Assembly: GCF_051379705.1 (NCBI RefSeq)
Contig: NZ_CP179868.1
Coordinates: 1,798,001-1,862,000, forward strand
Direction of reading: 5' to 3'
Length of the DNA: 64,000 bases
Source: Ekhidna sp051379705
GTDB taxonomy: Bacteria; Bacteroidota; Bacteroidia; Cytophagales; Cyclobacteriaceae
In this document: one piece after another, positions 17,971 through 25,526 of the stretch
Layout of the letters: the number at the start of each line of letters is the position of its first letter
How positions within the stretch are numbered: position 1 is the stretch's first letter
Notes under the pieces: model-generated
Database searches by the model: none
What the model was told of the DNA's origin: nothing
Seen by the model: only the letters and a program-made list of their open reading frames with translations
Made by a program: the position numbers and the translations under genes

Positions 17971-17993
17971 GGGCGCTCGCAAAGCGAACACCC
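17971..17993 (-). terminator. Terminator after hsp20
   Basis: GGGCGCTCGC (17971-17980) and GCGAACACCC (17984-17993) pair with one G-U and an AAA loop. On the minus strand a run of T follows. Confidence 0.75.
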
Positions 17994-18013
17994 TAAATCA
18001 CCTACTCAAAACA

Positions 18014-18442
18014 CTACTTAACTGCTATTTGCTTTTTTGTAGCTTTCTTCTCATCCTTCGGTAAAGTGACGGTCAAAATCCCATCTTGATAAGAAGCATC
18101 TACATTGTCTTTATTGATGACGTCCGGCAAGTAGAAAGTTCTGTTGAAAGAACCATAGTAGCTTTCTACACTGTGGAAGTTTTTCTCTTTCTTTTCGTTT
18201 TCAAACTTCCTTTCACCACTTATCGTAATTTGATCGTCATTCAGGTCGATGTTGAAATCGCCTTTTTTCATTCCAGGTACATGAAGCTGAATTTCAAATT
18301 CTTTTTCAGATTCAGCTATATCCACCTTAGGTGAAAAAGTAGGTACTGAACCACCGACAAAATCATCGTTAAAAAATCTGTCTACGAAACTTTTAAAGTT
18401 CGCAGGTCTGTAATCGTTTGTGTTGTACTTTATAAGTCCCAT
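18014..18442 (-). CDS. Hsp20/alpha-crystallin small heat-shock protein
   Basis: The 142-residue product has the alpha-crystallin domain (about 45-135) with the typical VDIAESEKEFEIQLHVPG start and the conserved DGILTVTLPK near the end. It acts as an ATP-independent holdase in the cytoplasm. It is monocistronic, with a terminator behind it. Its upstream region carries a repeated 14-bp motif (18527-18540 and 18568-18581) that may be regulatory; no perfect TAnnTTTG was found. Confidence 0.93.
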   Translation of the reverse strand: MGLIKYNTNDYRPANFKSFVDRFFNDDFVGGSVPTFSPKVDIAESEKEFEIQLHVPGMKKGDFNIDLNDDQITISGERKFENEKKEKNFHSVESYYGSFNRTFYLPDVINKDNVDASYQDGILTVTLPKDEKKATKKQIAVK

Positions 18443-18526
18443 CTTCTTAAGATTTTAAGTTTTAAAATTTAATTTTTGATTACCAAGTGATCGAATTCTG
18501 TACCAACTCAAAAAAATGATCATTTC

Positions 18527-18581
18527 CATGTCATTATGTCTTAAATATTCATTTTGAATAAAAATAACATGACATAATGTC
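18527..18581. promoter_or_regulatory. Two copies of a 14-bp motif upstream of hsp20
   Basis: CATGTCATTATGTC (18527-18540) and CATGACATAATGTC (18568-18581) are direct repeats with two mismatches and start positions 41 bp apart, close to four helical turns. The second contains the odd palindrome GACATAATGTC. They lie 85-140 bp upstream of the hsp20 start. A repressor or activator site is a hypothesis. Confidence 0.4.
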
Positions 18582-18628
18582 TCTTTTTGAATTAAAAGGG
18601 AGGATTAAAAAAATTTTGATTGCGTGCA

Positions 18629-18659
18629 TTGAGAATTGCGAAATGGATGTTTACATTTG
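18629..18659 (+). promoter_or_regulatory. Bacteroidota-type promoter of tRNA-Asn
   Basis: TTG at 18629-18631 and TACATTTG at 18652-18659 are separated by 20 nt, matching the -33/-7 consensus exactly. The tRNA begins 21 nt downstream. Confidence 0.75.
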
Positions 18660-18679
18660 CACTCCTTTTTAGGAAATCT

Positions 18680-18753
18680 TCTCCCTTAGCTCAGCTGGTT
18701 AGAGCATCTGACTGTTAATCAGAGGGTCCTTGGTTCGAGCCCAAGAGGGAGAG
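18680..18753 (+). tRNA. tRNA-Asn (GTT)
   Basis: A full cloverleaf can be drawn: acceptor TCTCCCT (18680-18686) with AGGGAGA (18746-18752), anticodon stem TCTGA/TCAGA (18707-18711 with 18719-18723) and anticodon GTT at 18714-18716, then a TTCGAGC T-arm. CCA is not encoded. A single gene with its own promoter and terminator. Confidence 0.95.
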
Positions 18754-18762
18754 CATAAAGTC

Positions 18763-18793
18763 AGGCAGTTACGTTTTAGTGACTGCCTTTTTT
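18763..18793 (+). terminator. Terminator of tRNA-Asn
   Basis: AGGCAGTTAC (18763-18772) pairs with GTGACTGCCT (18779-18788), one G-U, loop GTTTTA, followed by six T. Confidence 0.85.
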
Positions 18794-18868
18794 GTTTCCC
18801 ACCTACGTTCAAAGCAAGTGCAATATCTATTGTTCTAGATCCAGGGCATTGCCAATTGAGAGGCAGCT

Positions 18869-18910
18869 AAGTGATTTTAGGGTAACGAAGTGATCTAAAA
18901 TCATAACGAA
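18869..18910. repeat. Tandem AAGTGAT-N7/9-TAACGAA repeat with an internal inverted repeat
   Basis: AAGTGAT...TAACGAA occurs at 18869-18889 and again at 18888-18910, overlapping by two bases. TGATTTTAG (18872-18880) and CTAAAATCA (18895-18903) are a perfect 9-bp inverted repeat across both copies. It lies in the 310-nt gap between the tRNA terminator and the symporter gene. Confidence 0.45.
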
Positions 18911-18989
18911 TATTCAGGGTTTTAAAAAACAATGATTGCTCCGATAATTAATTTTTGGCTGTACAGATTATCTGCAAGCATATAATTCT

Positions 18990-18997
18990 TACCTTTG
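18990..18997 (+). promoter_or_regulatory. -7 promoter element of the symporter operon
   Basis: TACCTTTG is a perfect -7 match about 105 nt upstream of the ATG at 19103, implying a leader of about 100 nt. No -33 TTG is at the right spacing. Confidence 0.4.
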
Positions 18998-19076
18998 TAA
19001 TCTGAAACAACAGGCTAGTCCTTTTATCTTTTATAGCAAGCACCAAACCAGTCACTTCCCCCAATACTTGTGCATA

Positions 19077-19100
19077 GAGGCACCTAGACTAGGAGGCCTC
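19077..19100 (+). promoter_or_regulatory. Leader hairpin enclosing an unusually strong Shine-Dalgarno sequence
   Basis: AGGAGG (19091-19096) lies 6 nt before the symporter ATG, a consensus SD that is rare in Bacteroidota. It is inside a possible hairpin: GAGGC (19077-19081) with GCCTC (19096-19100) and CCTA (19083-19086) with TAGG (19090-19093). Pairing would hide the ribosome site. Confidence 0.45.
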
Positions 19101-19102
19101 CG

Positions 19103-20533
19103 ATGATTTTAGACCTACTTATCTTTATTGTATACATCGTCCTTGTTTTACTGGTTGGGATTTATTTCTTCTGTAAAAACAAAAGCGTTGATGACTATTA
19201 CGTGGCAGGGAGAAATGTTAACCCGTGGCATATCGGACTCTCAGTTGTTGCTACAGATGTCGGCGGTGGCTTTTCAATAGGCTTGGGAGGACTTGGATTT
19301 ACCATGGGGCTTTCGGGTTCCTGGCTTCTTTTTACTGGATTAATTGGTGCGTGGATGGCGGCTGTTTTACTAATTCCCCAAGTATATAAAATACCTAAAA
19401 TCCAACAGTTCACCACCCTTCCAGAGATATATGAATTCTTCTACAATAAGAAAGTCGCGATTCTTGCGGGTCTGATCACAACTATTGGCTACTTAAGTTT
19501 CACTAGCTCTCAGATCATTGCGGGGGCCAAACTAGCGACAGGCACTTTCCCGGACCTTAATTTTAGCTACGCCGTGATCATCATGGGTGCTGTTGCCATT
19601 GGCTACACTATCATTGGAGGATTGAAAGCAGTTATCTACACAGACACCTTTCAGTGGATTATTCTAATTGTTGGGCTGTTGTTTGGTGGAATTCCATTTG
19701 CATATCATGCAGTAGGAGGCTGGGAAACTATTCACCAAACACTTTCGCCGGAGCTACTTTCTCTAACCAATGTATCCTGGCAGCAATTGATCAATTGGGC
19801 CATCACCATTATTCCTATCTGGTTTGTCGGGATGACGCTCTATCAACGAATATTTGCCAGTAAAGGAAAAAAAGAAGCACAGAAAGCGTGGTATATTGCG
19901 GGCCTATTTGAATGGCCTATTATGGCATTTTTAGGGGTTACATTGGGTTTGCTGGCACGCTTAGCATTTGATCAGGGTTTGTTTGCTCCATTAGGATATC
20001 CGGTACAATCGGCTATTGACCCTGAACTAGGACTCCCCATCCTTTTAAGAGCAGTCTTACCAACCGGTCTCATGGGCTTGGTGCTCGCAGCTTATTTTTC
20101 AGCGGTTATGTCAACAGCCGATAGTTGCTTAATGGCGTGCTCAGGTTCGTTCTTAACAGATTTGCTAAGAGTCAAACCAAAGGCGGGTAACCTTGATAAG
20201 AAATCACTTCGATACTCTCAACTTTCTACGTTGGGATTAGGTGCTGTTTCACTAATTATAGCGTTGCTCTTGGAGAATGTACTCAGCGCCATGCTTTTTT
20301 CATATGCCTTCATGGTATCGGGACTTTTTGTGCCAATTATAGGTGCACTTTTTTGGAAGAGGTCTACCGCTGCGGGAGCAATGACTGCAATGATTGTCGG
20401 CGGAGTGATCACCACTCTTTTAACTATTCTGAAAATTAATTACTTAGGATTCGATCCAAACGCTTATGGAATTTTATCAGCATTGATTTTCTTCATATTG
20501 CTTGGGAAATCGAAAAACAGAAAAATGATATGA
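19103..20533 (+). CDS. Sodium:solute symporter family transporter
   Basis: The 476-residue polytopic membrane protein shows about 13 hydrophobic helices, the SSS N-terminal YYVAGRNVNPWHIGLSV and the sodium-site-like SAVMSTADSCLMA late in the protein. Substrate is unknown, but as first gene of an operon with an amidohydrolase and two racemases it may import an amino acid, a D-amino acid or an N-acyl amino acid. The stop overlaps the next start as ATGA. Confidence 0.88.
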   Translation: MILDLLIFIVYIVLVLLVGIYFFCKNKSVDDYYVAGRNVNPWHIGLSVVATDVGGGFSIGLGGLGFTMGLSGSWLLFTGLIGAWMAAVLLIPQVYKIPKIQQFTTLPEIYEFFYNKKVAILAGLITTIGYLSFTSSQIIAGAKLATGTFPDLNFSYAVIIMGAVAIGYTIIGGLKAVIYTDTFQWIILIVGLLFGGIPFAYHAVGGWETIHQTLSPELLSLTNVSWQQLINWAITIIPIWFVGMTLYQRIFASKGKKEAQKAWYIAGLFEWPIMAFLGVTLGLLARLAFDQGLFAPLGYPVQSAIDPELGLPILLRAVLPTGLMGLVLAAYFSAVMSTADSCLMACSGSFLTDLLRVKPKAGNLDKKSLRYSQLSTLGLGAVSLIIALLLENVLSAMLFSYAFMVSGLFVPIIGALFWKRSTAAGAMTAMIVGGVITTLLTILKINYLGFDPNAYGILSALIFFILLGKSKNRKMI

Positions 20534-20976
20534 ATATTAAATATGAAAAATATACACCTGCTATGACTGTAGGTCTTTATGAGAAGCAAGAGGTTGCGGC
20601 ATTTTTATTTCGGCATCTCGGGAAATATGGAGATCCCAAAGAAGATATTATGAAATGTATAGAATACGCTCTCAATACTGGTAAACACCCTGGAGGGGTT
20701 ATTCTTATAGCTAAATCAGAGCAAGAAATCGTAGGTGCTACCATTATCAATGCCACAGGAATGTCGGGATATATTCCTGAAAACATTTTGGTCTACATTG
20801 CCACGCATGAGGAATTTAGAGGTCAGGGAATTGGGAAAAAGCTAATGGAAAATGCTTTTGAACATACCGAAGGAGATATTGCGTTGCATGTAGAATCCGA
20901 CAATCCGGCAAAAAAATTATATGAGCATTTAGGTTTTGAAAACAAATACTTAGAGATGAGATGGAAGCGGAGTTAG
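20530..20976 (+). CDS. GNAT-family N-acetyltransferase
   Basis: The 148-residue product has the acetyl-CoA-binding motif A in VYIATHEEFRGQGIGKKLMENAF (Arg/Gln-x-x-Gly-x-Gly/Ala) near residues 95-117 and the usual YEHLGFE end. It overlaps both neighbours (ATGA with the symporter, 16 nt with the amidohydrolase), so it belongs to the operon. It may acylate an amine or amino acid handled by the operon. Confidence 0.85.
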   Translation: MNIKYEKYTPAMTVGLYEKQEVAAFLFRHLGKYGDPKEDIMKCIEYALNTGKHPGGVILIAKSEQEIVGATIINATGMSGYIPENILVYIATHEEFRGQGIGKKLMENAFEHTEGDIALHVESDNPAKKLYEHLGFENKYLEMRWKRS

Positions 20977-22094
20977 AACAAATCATCAAATTCAGAAGAG
21001 AGCTTCATCAATACCCGGAAGTATCTCAAAACGAGTTTGAGACGCAAAAGAGAATCATAAATGCACTAAAGGGAATAGGTATACCAGATCCAATTTCAGT
21101 TGGCAATACAGGCGTTATAGTTGTCTTTAGTGGAGCAGAGACTGGGAAATCAGTAATGCTAAGGGCTGACATTGATGCGTTACCAATTCAGGAAACTAAC
21201 GACTTTCCTCACAAGTCTCAACACATGGGTGTTTCTCACAAATGTGGTCATGACGGACATACCGCTATTATGTATGGAGTGGCTAGGTCATTGCTCAAAA
21301 ACCCTCCAATAAAGGGGAAAGTGATCCTTCTGTTTCAGCCCGCCGAAGAAAACGGAGAAGGTGCTAAGGCAGTGTTGAAAGATGCTCAATTTGATTTTGA
21401 ACCTGATTTTGTCTTCGCTTTTCACAACCTTCCCGGCTATCCACTACATCAGGTGGTGGTACGAGACGGATCATTTACTGCTGCTGCTAAGAGCGTTATT
21501 CTTAAACTCAATGGTAAGACTTCTCATGCCGCCGAGCCAGAGATGGGTATTAATCCAACCAATGCAATTGCGGAACTAATCTCCTTTTTTGATCAGTTAG
21601 CTCAGCCTGATTTGAATCGAGAAGATTTTGCGCTCACTGCCCCGGTACATATTAGCATGGGAGAGAAATCTTATGGTGTAACCGCGGGGTATGCTGAGGT
21701 ACATTATACACTCAGGAGTTGGAACAATAAAACAATGAACCAGCTCACAGATGCAGTGATCAGGAGAACAAGTGAAATAGCCAGAGAAAATCAGCTTGAG
21801 TTGGATATCGATTGGACTCAAGAATTTGACGCTAATCAGAACAATTTGGAGGCGGTTCAGTTCATTCGAGACGCAGCAAAAAATAGTTTTGAATTAGTAG
21901 AAAGACCCACTCCATTTAAATGGGGAGAAGATTTCGGGCTATTCACAAAGCGATATAAAGGAGCAATGTTTGGTATTGGGTCAGGCGAGAATTGTCCCGC
22001 CCTACACAATCCTGACTATGATTTTCCGGATGAGATTATACCAACAGGAATGAAAATGTTCTTGCAACTGATTGAAGAAGTAACGAATGCATAG
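20961..22094 (+). CDS. M20-family amidohydrolase (N-acyl-amino-acid hydrolase-like)
   Basis: The 377-residue product has the metal-binding CGHDGHT (near 94-100), the catalytic/metal PAEENGEGA (near 136) and a late HNPDYDFPDEI, as in the HipO/AmhX type of the M20D family. These zinc or manganese enzymes release amino acids from N-acyl conjugates. It is cytosolic and overlaps the GNAT gene by 16 nt and alr by 8 nt. Confidence 0.9.
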   Translation: MEAELEQIIKFRRELHQYPEVSQNEFETQKRIINALKGIGIPDPISVGNTGVIVVFSGAETGKSVMLRADIDALPIQETNDFPHKSQHMGVSHKCGHDGHTAIMYGVARSLLKNPPIKGKVILLFQPAEENGEGAKAVLKDAQFDFEPDFVFAFHNLPGYPLHQVVVRDGSFTAAAKSVILKLNGKTSHAAEPEMGINPTNAIAELISFFDQLAQPDLNREDFALTAPVHISMGEKSYGVTAGYAEVHYTLRSWNNKTMNQLTDAVIRRTSEIARENQLELDIDWTQEFDANQNNLEAVQFIRDAAKNSFELVERPTPFKWGEDFGLFTKRYKGAMFGIGSGENCPALHNPDYDFPDEIIPTGMKMFLQLIEEVTNA

Positions 22095-23235
22095 CACATC
22101 TTACATCGAGCTGGATAAGGAAGCCCTGGGAAACAACATCGATTTTCTGAAAAGCTTGTTTCATGATATCAAGATTTCTTCCGTAGTGAAGGGAAATGCT
22201 TATGGACATGGGATTGCGGAGTATATCCCAATCGCTGAATCACAAGGGCTTGATCACTTTTCGGTACATAGTGCCGATGAAGCAAAAGAAGTAATGAAGG
22301 CGTTGACAAACACTTCATCACAGATCATGATCATGGGCTTTATTGATAATGATGACCTAAAATGGGCAATAGAAAATCAGGTTTCATTCTTTGTATTTGA
22401 ATTCGATCGATTAATTAAAGCTGCTGAAATCGCTAATTCACTGAACAAAACTGCTCAGATTCATATCGAATTAGAAACAGGAATGAATCGCACCGGGTTT
22501 GCTTACAACGAACTCGATACCTTGGTGAGCTTACTCAAGGCTAATACCAAACAATTAAATTTTTTAGGGTTGTGCACTCATTTCGCGGGAGCAGAGAGCA
22601 TCGCCAATCATGTCAGAGTTCAAAAACAAAAAGAGCAATACACAAGGATGCAAGCTTATTTGAAAGAGAATGGATTAGAACCTGAAATGAAGCATACCTG
22701 CTGTTCAGCAGCTTCCATAAGACTCCCGGAAATGCGCTTTGACATGGTTCGTATAGGAATTCTACAATATGGATTCTGGCCGAGCAGAGAGGTTTTTATT
22801 GAGCATTTAAAAGGAAAAAAACTGAAAGAAGATCCTCTTAAAAGAATCATTTCCTGGAGAAGTACAGTCATGAATATTAAGCAAGTTGAAATTGGGGAAT
22901 TTATCGGATATGGAACAACTTATTTAGCTCAAAGAGATACTACGATAGCGATTGTTCCTATTGGTTATTCCCATGGCTTCAGTAGATCCTTAAGCAATCA
23001 AGGCAGAGTATTAATCAATGGATATAGAGTGCCTGTGGTTGGGATCGTGAATATGAATAATATGGCTGTAGATGTAACCGAAGTGCCCCAAGTGAGAAAA
23101 GGCGATGAGGTGATCTTGATCGGCAAAGAGAAAGAAGTAGAGATTAGTGTATCTTCTTTTGGCGAGCTAAGCGACCAATTAAATTATGAACTTTTGACAC
23201 GATTACCTGCAAAAATCCCAAGACGCATAAAATAA
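22087..23235 (+). CDS. alr: Alanine racemase
   Basis: The 382-residue fold-III PLP enzyme has the PLP lysine Lys35 in VVKGNAYGHG and a C-terminal beta domain with GYGTTY and the IGYSHGF segment. It interconverts L- and D-alanine for peptidoglycan or catabolism. Its position in a symporter-amidohydrolase operon suggests a catabolic or scavenging copy; whether the genome has another alr cannot be seen here. It overlaps the M20 gene by 8 nt. Confidence 0.88.
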   Translation: MHSTSYIELDKEALGNNIDFLKSLFHDIKISSVVKGNAYGHGIAEYIPIAESQGLDHFSVHSADEAKEVMKALTNTSSQIMIMGFIDNDDLKWAIENQVSFFVFEFDRLIKAAEIANSLNKTAQIHIELETGMNRTGFAYNELDTLVSLLKANTKQLNFLGLCTHFAGAESIANHVRVQKQKEQYTRMQAYLKENGLEPEMKHTCCSAASIRLPEMRFDMVRIGILQYGFWPSREVFIEHLKGKKLKEDPLKRIISWRSTVMNIKQVEIGEFIGYGTTYLAQRDTTIAIVPIGYSHGFSRSLSNQGRVLINGYRVPVVGIVNMNNMAVDVTEVPQVRKGDEVILIGKEKEVEISVSSFGELSDQLNYELLTRLPAKIPRRIK

Positions 23236-23236
23236 G

Positions 23237-24307
23237 ATGGCATTTATAGAACTTTATAAGGATAAGCTGGAGAAGAATTACCAATTCCTCGATTCATTAT
23301 TTAAAAAGAATAATATCGAATGGGCAGTGGTTTCCAAGCTACTTTGTGGAAACGAAAAATACCTGACGGAGCTTCTTGCTCTTGGACCAAAAGAGGTGTG
23401 TGATTCACGGATCAGCAACTTAAAACAGATCAAAAAAATCGATCCGAATGTACAAACTGTTTACATTAAACCGCCAGCAAAAAGAAGCATCGCCAATATT
23501 GTAAAATACGCTGATGCAAGTTTCAATACCGAATATCGAACCATTAAATGGATATCAGATGAGGCGGTGAAGCAAAACAAAATTCATAAGATAATCATCA
23601 TGGTTGAGCTAGGCGACCTTCGAGAAGGCGTAATGGGTGAGGAATTAATGGATTTTTATGGGTCTGTATTTGAGCTTCCCAATATTAAGGTTACCGGAAT
23701 TGGAGCCAACCTTAATTGCCTTTATGGGGTAATGCCATCCGAAGATAAACTCATTCAGCTTAGTTTATACAAACAATTGATTGAGGCTAAGTTCGATTGT
23801 AAAATTCCATGGGTTACAGGTGGCACTACTGTAGTCATTCCTCTTATTTTTCGCCATCAAATACCCGATGGAATCAATCACTTCAGGGTAGGGGAAGCAT
23901 TGTATTTTGGTGCCGACCTGGTAAATGGCGGAACCATTGCAGGTATGGAAGAAGATGTCTTCAAGCTATTTGCGGAAATAATCGAAATAACGGAGAAACC
24001 AAAAGTGCCGACAGGCTTATTGGATACCAATCCTTCCGGTGAAACCTTTGATGTGAACGAGGAGGATTATGGAAAAAGCTCTTACCGATTGATATTAGAC
24101 ATTGGTTTACTAGACGTTTCAGAAGAATTTCTGATTCCGGATGATCCCAATATTAGACTTACAGGTGCAAGTTCTGATATGTTAATTGCTGATCTTGGAG
24201 ACTCTACAGGAAAATATAAAGTAGGTGATTTGATTTCTTTTCGGCTCAAATATATGGGAGCTCTCAGCCTTTTTAATTCAAATTATATTGAAAAAAGGGT
24301 TGTTTAA
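23237..24307 (+). CDS. Alanine/ornithine racemase-family PLP enzyme (YhfX/Orr-like)
   Basis: The 356-residue product resembles the ornithine racemase/YhfX group: PLP lysine Lys34 in VVSKLLCGN, then VELGDLREGV and GIGANLNCLYGV. It starts one base after the alr stop, so the two racemases are translationally linked. The substrate amino acid is unknown; ornithine, lysine or another basic amino acid are family precedents. A weak terminator follows. Confidence 0.82.
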   Translation: MAFIELYKDKLEKNYQFLDSLFKKNNIEWAVVSKLLCGNEKYLTELLALGPKEVCDSRISNLKQIKKIDPNVQTVYIKPPAKRSIANIVKYADASFNTEYRTIKWISDEAVKQNKIHKIIIMVELGDLREGVMGEELMDFYGSVFELPNIKVTGIGANLNCLYGVMPSEDKLIQLSLYKQLIEAKFDCKIPWVTGGTTVVIPLIFRHQIPDGINHFRVGEALYFGADLVNGGTIAGMEEDVFKLFAEIIEITEKPKVPTGLLDTNPSGETFDVNEEDYGKSSYRLILDIGLLDVSEEFLIPDDPNIRLTGASSDMLIADLGDSTGKYKVGDLISFRLKYMGALSLFNSNYIEKRVV

Positions 24308-24338
24308 TATCCATCCCAACTCATTGAGACATGATGAA

Positions 24339-24359
24339 TGGCAATTCGCCAAGTTTTTT
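24339..24359 (+). terminator. Weak terminator after the racemase operon
   Basis: A 4-bp stem TGGC/GCCA (24339-24342 with 24348-24351) is followed by six T at 24354-24359. The short stem makes this uncertain. Confidence 0.35.
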
Positions 24360-24396
24360 GCTTATGAAATGAAATCAGCTTGATCATATCTCTGGA

Positions 24397-25266
24397 CTAG
24401 TTCAAATGTGATCTTAACAGAGCGCTCACCTTCACACTTTGCTTTAGTTTGAACAAAGCACTTTCTTTTATTTGACGCACACGTTCCATCGAAATTTCAA
24501 AACGCATACCTATGTCATTCAAGGTCAAAACTGGTGTGTTATTAAGTCCATAAAAGTGAATTAAGACTTCTGACTCTCGAGTCGTCAACATATCAAGCAC
24601 ATTATTGATGTCTGCTTTGCAAGAATCGAGGAGAGAGGTCGCTTCCGGATTGACAGCTTCCGGATCTTCCAATACATTAATTAAATTGGTAACCTCTTCA
24701 GTCATTAATGGCGCATCGAGCGAAGCAGCGTGACTACCCACTCTTTTTATTTGAATAACATAATCTTCTGTAAGATCAAGAGCTTCTGCTACCTCATCAT
24801 CTGTAGGTTCACGTTCATACTTTTGTTCCAATTCGGCAAATGAACGAGTTACTCTGTTATAGCTACTTACACGATTGATTGGCTGTCTTACTACTCTCGA
24901 GTTTTCAGATATCGCCGCTATAATTGCTTGTCTTATCCACCAGACTGCATAGGATATAAACTTAAATCCTCTGGTCTCATCAAACTTGCTGGCAGCTTTT
25001 ATCAAACCCACATTGCCTTCGCTGATTAAATCTCCCAAGGTCAAGTTATGTATCCCTCGATCATACTGTTTCGCAACTGAGACAACAAATCTCAAGTTTG
25101 CCTTTGTCAATTTTTCTAATGCTACCTGATCACCCTTCCGTATTCTTTGGGTCAGTTTTACTTCTTCGTCAGCAGTTATCAAAGGAACTTTATCAATTTC
25201 CAGGAAATACTTTTCAAGCGTTGGAGTTCTTTTTGTGATCTGCGAAAGAATTTTTAATTGCTTCAT
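24397..25266 (-). CDS. RpoD-type sigma factor, divergent paralogue
   Basis: The 289-residue product has regions 1.2, 2, 3 and 4 of a short Bacteroidota primary-type sigma factor, including FKFISYAVWWIRQAI (2.4) and a 4.2 helix ending MERVRQIKE. Differences from the usual Bacteroidota housekeeping sigma include Met260, where the -35-contacting Arg (E. coli Arg584) normally stands, and ISENSRVVRQP instead of the usual LAEQSRIVRLP type. It is therefore probably an alternative sigma rather than the housekeeping one. The gene stands alone and has a structured leader (25283-25390). Confidence 0.88.
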   Translation of the reverse strand: MKQLKILSQITKRTPTLEKYFLEIDKVPLITADEEVKLTQRIRKGDQVALEKLTKANLRFVVSVAKQYDRGIHNLTLGDLISEGNVGLIKAASKFDETRGFKFISYAVWWIRQAIIAAISENSRVVRQPINRVSSYNRVTRSFAELEQKYEREPTDDEVAEALDLTEDYVIQIKRVGSHAASLDAPLMTEEVTNLINVLEDPEAVNPEATSLLDSCKADINNVLDMLTTRESEVLIHFYGLNNTPVLTLNDIGMRFEISMERVRQIKESALFKLKQSVKVSALLRSHLN

Positions 25267-25282
25267 TTAATGATTTTTTGAT

Positions 25283-25327
25283 GCTAAGACTGCTTATTTT
25301 GCTGAGAGTCAAGACCAAAGTCTTAGC
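25283..25327 (-). promoter_or_regulatory. Leader of the sigma gene with two mutually exclusive hairpins
   Basis: On the minus strand the mRNA would contain GCTAAGAC (25327-25320), then GTCTT (25315-25311), then GTCTTAGC (25290-25283). The first segment can pair with either the adjacent GTCTT (5 bp, loop TTTG) or the distal GTCTTAGC (8 bp), but not both. The distal arm lies 16 nt from the ATG. Confidence 0.45.
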
Positions 25328-25369
25328 TAAAAAATGAAGCCTATTCCATTTATCAGGAGGTTATATAAA

Positions 25370-25390
25370 GGTAGTTCTATTTAAACTACC
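25370..25390. promoter_or_regulatory. 7-bp inverted repeat beside the sigma-gene promoter (candidate operator)
   Basis: GGTAGTT (25370-25376) and AACTACC (25384-25390) are separated by 7 nt. On the minus strand the downstream arm overlaps a near-consensus -7 element TACCTTTA, with a TTG 22 nt upstream of it. This is a position where a repressor would block the promoter. Confidence 0.4.
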
Positions 25391-25526
25391 GATAACAATA
25401 TGTATTGCCAAAGCAACTTTAAAGCCTTTTGGATGATTTTTTATCCTGTTTTATTTGAGGCTAATCACTCTATAGACAACCAATTCCTCTACCTTACTTC
25501 CGGCTTTTTAAAAACAAATTTTCTGC

